64,000 nt of DNA. Origin: Opisthocomus hoazin (Eukaryota; Chordata; Aves; Opisthocomiformes; Opisthocomidae). The translations under genes were made by a program, and so were the position numbers. The stretch is taken from assembly GCF_030867145.1 (NCBI RefSeq), contig NC_134434.1, forward strand, positions 6,572,001-6,636,000, in the 5' to 3' direction. Shown one piece after another: positions 59,014 through 64,000 of this stretch. Every line of letters starts with the position of its first letter. Within the stretch, counting starts at the first letter, position 1. The notes under the pieces are model-generated. The model made no database searches and was not told the origin of the DNA. It saw nothing but the letters and a program-made list of their open reading frames with translations.

Positions 59014-62000
59014 AGGCGCTGGGCTGGGCGAACCTTTTGTCTGACCTTACAGGGGACTGTTCAGGGGTACAAATGCAACCTGTTTGCTTTCCTGCAAGTA
59101 CTGACAAAGCTGCTCCAAGAACGTATTCAAGCCAGGGGAGAGCAAACCGACTTCTTTCTGATTGTGGGATTGCCCTTCTGCTCGTCACAGGGGCTGGCAC
59201 CACAATATTCCCAATACTTGTTCTGGTGGCACTGGGACAGTCAGAGAGGGAAAGCCTTTCAGTGCCTGTTTGCAGTGGAAAGTTTTTGGGTTTTTTCAGT
59301 AAGCATCATGTGCCCCGGAATGTGAAGAATGTCCCCGTGTGGATTTCCACCCGTTGCTGCTGGCCGGTACAGCCGTGTTTCGCTCTGGAGCGTGGCCAGA
59401 ATGGAACAGATTTGCAGTATATTTCCTGAGTCACTTATGGCGTTTGGGTGAGTTTCCCTCCAACAGCTGTGTAAGAATTAAAAGATAAAAACAGAGATCT
59501 GGTCCTCGTGCCCAGCCAGAGCAGAGGCTGGGAGCAGTATGTACAGAAGCTGACCATTGGCACATCCCCTATATGGGTCATGAATTTTCATTGCCTGGAG
59601 CCAGCGACGTCCCAAAGTGGAAATTCCTCACGATTGTGGAAGGGGTTACAACTGACACTGCTCAGATTTAAGTAATTTGAATGGATGACTCGCTACTTCT
59701 GTACTTTGCATCCACTCCGAGCTGGGATTTTTATTTTTGTTAATGAAAGTTAAACTCATATTCATAGCATAATTACACAGATGTTGGAGATTTCATTCAG
59801 GATACTGAGAACAATATAAGACCTGGGGAGTATTTTAAAGCTTTCCATCACCAATTTGTCTTGGAAGTGTAAGGCAAGTTTGTTACATTATCTCAAGGCT
59901 TCATAATTTGTAGACTTCATGCTTAACAAAACATGCTTAAATTTTTTAATGTGCTTTTAGATAAACTTTGTGGGGGCCTCAGCTTCAGATATGTTACGTT
60001 TTTTCCAACATTGTAGCTGAAGGAATAGAAAGAAAACAGGAATCTCCCAGGGCACTCCGCATACTGCAGGGCTGGAGCTCTAATTGGGATCTTAAAGGGC
60101 AGAGGTAGTATTTTATAACCCGCTCAGTGCCAAATGCATGGTTGGCATCAACCTAATCATCTGCCTCCAAGCAATCTCAGAAAGGCAGCGTCAGATGAAA
60201 GAGATTCCAAAATGAAGAAAACTGTATAAAAGCTCAGTATTACGCAGGTACTCCACTGACATGGGCAATAGAAGAGCGTGGTCTTTCAGACATGAAACCT
60301 AATGAGGGTTCTCAGGCTAGGAGACACACTGCCCAGTGGTCCACTCTCCAGAACTGCCCCCAGAGCCTGTTATTACTAGAGAGAAACTTGGGGGAAAAAA
60401 GCTATGGAAGCCAGCCTGGCTATGTCCAAAATGCTGTTTGAATTCTTTAATCTATAATGATTTGAATGAATACAAATGTATTTGAAATATTAATGAACAT
60501 CAGTAAACTCATTTTTAAATAGTCCTCAAGCTCATAGCTGCCAGTGATAATGACTCCCTGCTTCTGAGTTAATATTCCTTTTCATCTCTGGCTTTTGGGC
60601 TCCACTAGGCTATGGTGAAAAGAAGTGGTATTGCAGGACTAAGAAGCATATTCCAAATACGGTATGTCACATATCTGAAATTTTCCAGGGACGTGTCACA
60701 CCTAGACAGGGTTCTCCCCTTTGTGATCTTGGAAAAGTTAAAGAGAAATCTCAGTCGGTTCACAACTAAGAAAAGGTCTAAGGTGAGGTACTCACATGAC
60801 TAATAGTATAGTTTTCTCTTCTGATTGATCTCAAGAAAGTTGCTCGAGATTCACTTGCCAGAGGCAGACGCCTGAAATGAAGGTGTCCTTATTCAGTTCC
60901 AAACACACCAGAGGAGCCATAACAGCAACATATCACTGGGCACGCCTCCAGTGCCCATCAGCAGGATATTGCAAAGTACTTTATCAATAGCAATTATTTA
61001 GTTCATACAGTGTGAGGTCAATGTTAGAAGCCCGCTTTTAAAGCAGAGAAAATAAAGGTGCAGACAACTTAAGTGACACTTGACAAAAAAACACTCCATA
61101 ATGATGGATAAAGCCAGGAACTCATTTCCAAAGTTCCTGTCCTTGCTTTGCCACGTCTTCTCCCTCCAGCTGCACCAGCACTGCTAATTGCTCAGTGAGG
61201 TGTCCTGCAAAGTTTCTTTGAACTGTTTAAGCACCCTAGAAACAACAATACTTTGCCATATGGTCAACATAATTCAAACTGAGCTATAAAATCTGTACTA
61301 ACCCAAACCCAAATAAATGTGAGCATGTTTTCTTATCAACAGCTTAATATTTGGATCTTGTTCCTTGTAAAGATCCACATTTTTGGATGACTCAATTTAC
61401 GTGTAGTTCACGAGGAGATCTGATTGCAGCTGGGGGTTATATTCCCACCACTACCACACTTCCCATTTACTTCCTGCACAGCACTGTTTGAACATGATAC
61501 AGTCTCCAGCAATTAGACTGCTTTGCTGACAAAGAAAAGGGGGTTGATCACAGAGACAAAAGTATTTCAAGCTCCCCAGGAGATCATAAAATGAGACTGT
61601 AGTTTCACTGATTCATGGCCTATGTGTTCCCACAGTAAAAACACAAAGCAACATCGAGTTTAATTTCTGTAGATCCAAAAAAAGAGCCTACCAGTAGACG
61701 GGAATATAAAGGATAAGTGCTCTCACCACTGCTCTGCTGGATGGATTTTAGGAGGAGTTAAAACATCATCTTTCCTGCATCTGAAGAGGGATGAATTATT
61801 ATGAATATTTTAAGAAAACAAATTTTAAAAATCTCCAGAGCCTTCTGGAAAAACAGCAGGAAAAACTGCTGAAAGTTGGGCTCTTCAGGCTATGCAATAC
61901 AGAGGACGCAGTTTTATTTTCTGACTTGTTGCATCTTCTTTCAGACTGAACCTAGCATCAACACTACCTGCACTATCTCTGTACGCTTGAAAATAGGCAA

Positions 62001-64000
62001 CATTAGTGGTTTTCTTAACAAAAGGTTTCATAAAACTTTGGGAGCGTCACTATTCTGAACAACAGAATTTAGCTGGGGCTGTCAGCCCCATGTGATACTC
62101 CTGAGACATACTCAAAAGTGGAGGGGGACCGCCTGGAAAAGGCCAGTGCAGAGATATTGCCATGTCCATTCACTCCTCAAGCTCTTGTATGAAGATTCAG
62201 AGAAGGAAACACCTGCCCACCGATACGCCAGTTATCACCAACCATTTCACCCCAGGCAAGAATACCTATCAGCAAGAAGTACGAGGCTTCAGAGGCTTTT
62301 GTGGGGGTGGAAAGGTGCATAGTAAAAACCTGTGCTTCACTCAGATTATCAGTAGACTTGTGCTTTCTGTAGATTGTCTGTGGTGAGCGCTGACGGGAGG
62401 CCCAGTGGCATTCCTGGGCTCTTGCAGCAGGACGACCATTCACCATTTATGTCCATTCTTGTGGTTGTAAGTTAAATCTTTGTCTGGCGGATTACTACCA
62501 GTGCATTCCTGAAACAGGAGTCTTCCTTTGCTTTTGTGTAAGATGTGCATTCATTCTTTTCCACATCAGCAGTGCATTACACAAACCAGAATCAAGTGTG
62601 ATTCAAAAAGAAACGGGATTAGAGGTACCACACAGTACAAAGCATACCACACGTGCCAGACGATCACAGGTTCAAGCAATAAGCAGATGGAGACATAGCA
62701 AGAGGGCATGAGCAGTGTGGTAATGTACTTAGGAAGATAATCTTAGATATCTGAGTGCAACCACAAAAATGGGTTGAAAGAGGTTTTGTATTCTGCAGCT
62801 ACATCATATAAGCCCTTTCATAAACTGATTAAGTTATATCTCAAAAACTATTAGTCTCCGTGTTCCCAATGTTTCCAGTGCTTCCAGCAGAAGGCAGTTC
62901 CAGACTCTTCCTGGTCAGGTTACTGGAAATTATCTGATATCCAGCCCAATTACACCCATCGTCATTTCAATACCATTTGTTCTTCTCCTAAAGCTTCCTT
63001 TAGCTTAAACAGTTAGCTTTCTTATCTCCAGACATATTTATGCCATTCTTACCCTCAGAGCCATTATTTCAAGGATAAATAGGTAGAGGTCTTTAATTTC
63101 ATCTCATAGGAGTAATGCTACTGTGGATAGTATGTCTTCTCTGTTCCAGGCTGAATTTATTGTCCCTTTATACGGACAACAGAGAGTATACTAGCCCTCC
63201 TAATCTCACCACTTACAAAGACATTACTACTTCTGTCTCTTGGGGAGAAGTCTCCAAACACTCTCTAGGACCGATTTGAGTCTTCCATGGATAATTCACA
63301 CAGATACAATGTAATCACATTGCAACTAACTCAGATCTCGGCACTCAGTTCCTGCTAATGAGGTCTCCGCTCATATCACCGCCCATGAATTTCCACCCAA
63401 CACAAACGCTTGGTTCATGTACCGTGTACAAAGCAGCTTGAGAAACATAGTAAAACTGAATGACATTGATACGCTGCCTTCCTAAAAAGCATCCAGCCAT
63501 TCTACAAAAACATACCATTTCAGCTACACCCTCCCACCAAAATGCAGACAGCTTCTAGCATGGATGGTTGAACCTATTAAAGGCAACTACCAGTCACACC
63601 TGACATGAAGGAAACCACCTCCTCTAATGGAAATAGAAATTTCGAGAGGCAGAAGGTAATGAGGTTTAGTCAGTGCACCAATATTGCTGAGTATAATCTT
63701 GCAAAACTTGTCATGGGATCTTTAATGATATGCTGCTCCATGAGTAAGCAGAATCTTTGTAATGTGACAGCTGAAGAATGCCAGATGCTACAGCACAAAG
63801 CTCCCTAACTTCACACTTGAGTGTTGGTCCTGACTCAAAGTGAGTAGTGCCACCTACTGAATCACCACCACCATTCCTTGCAACAGCTGGATTTCAGTGT
63901 CACCTATTTGGGTGAAGCCCATGGTCTCCCAGATGATGCACTTCTGAAGAGTAGCAGGTGCAGGACTAGATGCCGCATTTTGATGATGTAGAGATGTGCC
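59014..64000. other. Intergenic desert segment, no gene found
   Basis: About 5 kb of AT-rich DNA. No convincing coding region; frames are short. A perfect 8-bp-arm palindrome lies at 62074-62090. The stretch 62870-63180 has a faint resemblance to very old CR1-type sequence but not enough to call. Confidence 0.6.

Noticed and set aside
60270..60360. Minus-strand MIR-like SINE
   Set aside because: Some words (CCACTGGGCAGTG, CTCCTAGCCTGAGAACC on the minus strand) hint at a MIR head, but the B box and core are not recognisable.
62870..63180. Very old CR1-type relic
   Set aside because: Phrases such as TTCCAGACTCTTCCTGG and CTGTTCCAGGCTGAA hint at it, but the match to any consensus I recall is too patchy.

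Overview
This is vertebrate nuclear DNA, almost certainly from a bird. The only protein-coding gene is a complete single-exon KCNJ2 (Kir2.1) reading frame at the left edge. The interspersed repeats are mostly CR1 LINE fragments and old MIR-type SINEs, there are no mammalian L1 or Alu elements, and repeat density is low. The species cannot be fixed from the window alone.

Layout. Positions 1-35 look like the end of the KCNJ2 intron. The coding exon follows: a short piece of 5' UTR (36-86), the CDS (87-1370, 427 aa) and a long 3' UTR that most likely runs to about 5340. It ends at an overlapping AATAAA pair (5314-5323) followed by a GU-rich stretch. The 3' UTR holds seed matches for miR-26 and miR-15/16, Pumilio-type motifs, simple repeats, an A-tract/T-tract pair and an unusual CpG-dense block (about 2521-2762).

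From about 5345 to 64000 I find no second gene. The reading frames there are short, often lack an ATG, and match no family I recognise. If synteny is as in other amniotes, this is the start of the gene desert between KCNJ2 and SOX9, which is known for distant regulatory elements; that placement is inference. Recognisable content is: two young, about 96% identical CR1 3' ends in minus orientation (8491-8884, 53622-53968); a decayed minus CR1 (58205-58475); a plus CR1 (58770-59013); an ancient CR1-like relic (28940-29110); three MIR-like SINEs (21410-21490 minus, 35405-35540 plus, 56508-56625 plus); a self-complementary ancient repeat (18545-18633); a 3 x 21 bp tandem repeat (15991-16053); and various microsatellites and homopolymer tracts.

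Scattered CpG-dense pockets (near 6570-6725, 10940-11040, 42225-42335, 51585-52015, 57220-57345), two TATA boxes next to CpG-rich sequence (14880, 16971) and a homeodomain-type motif cluster (45641-45678) are the best candidates for regulatory elements or unannotated non-coding transcripts. No CRISPR array, operon, phage, tRNA/rRNA gene or novel protein system was seen. The most interesting material is regulatory: the KCNJ2 3' UTR and the CpG pockets of the desert.
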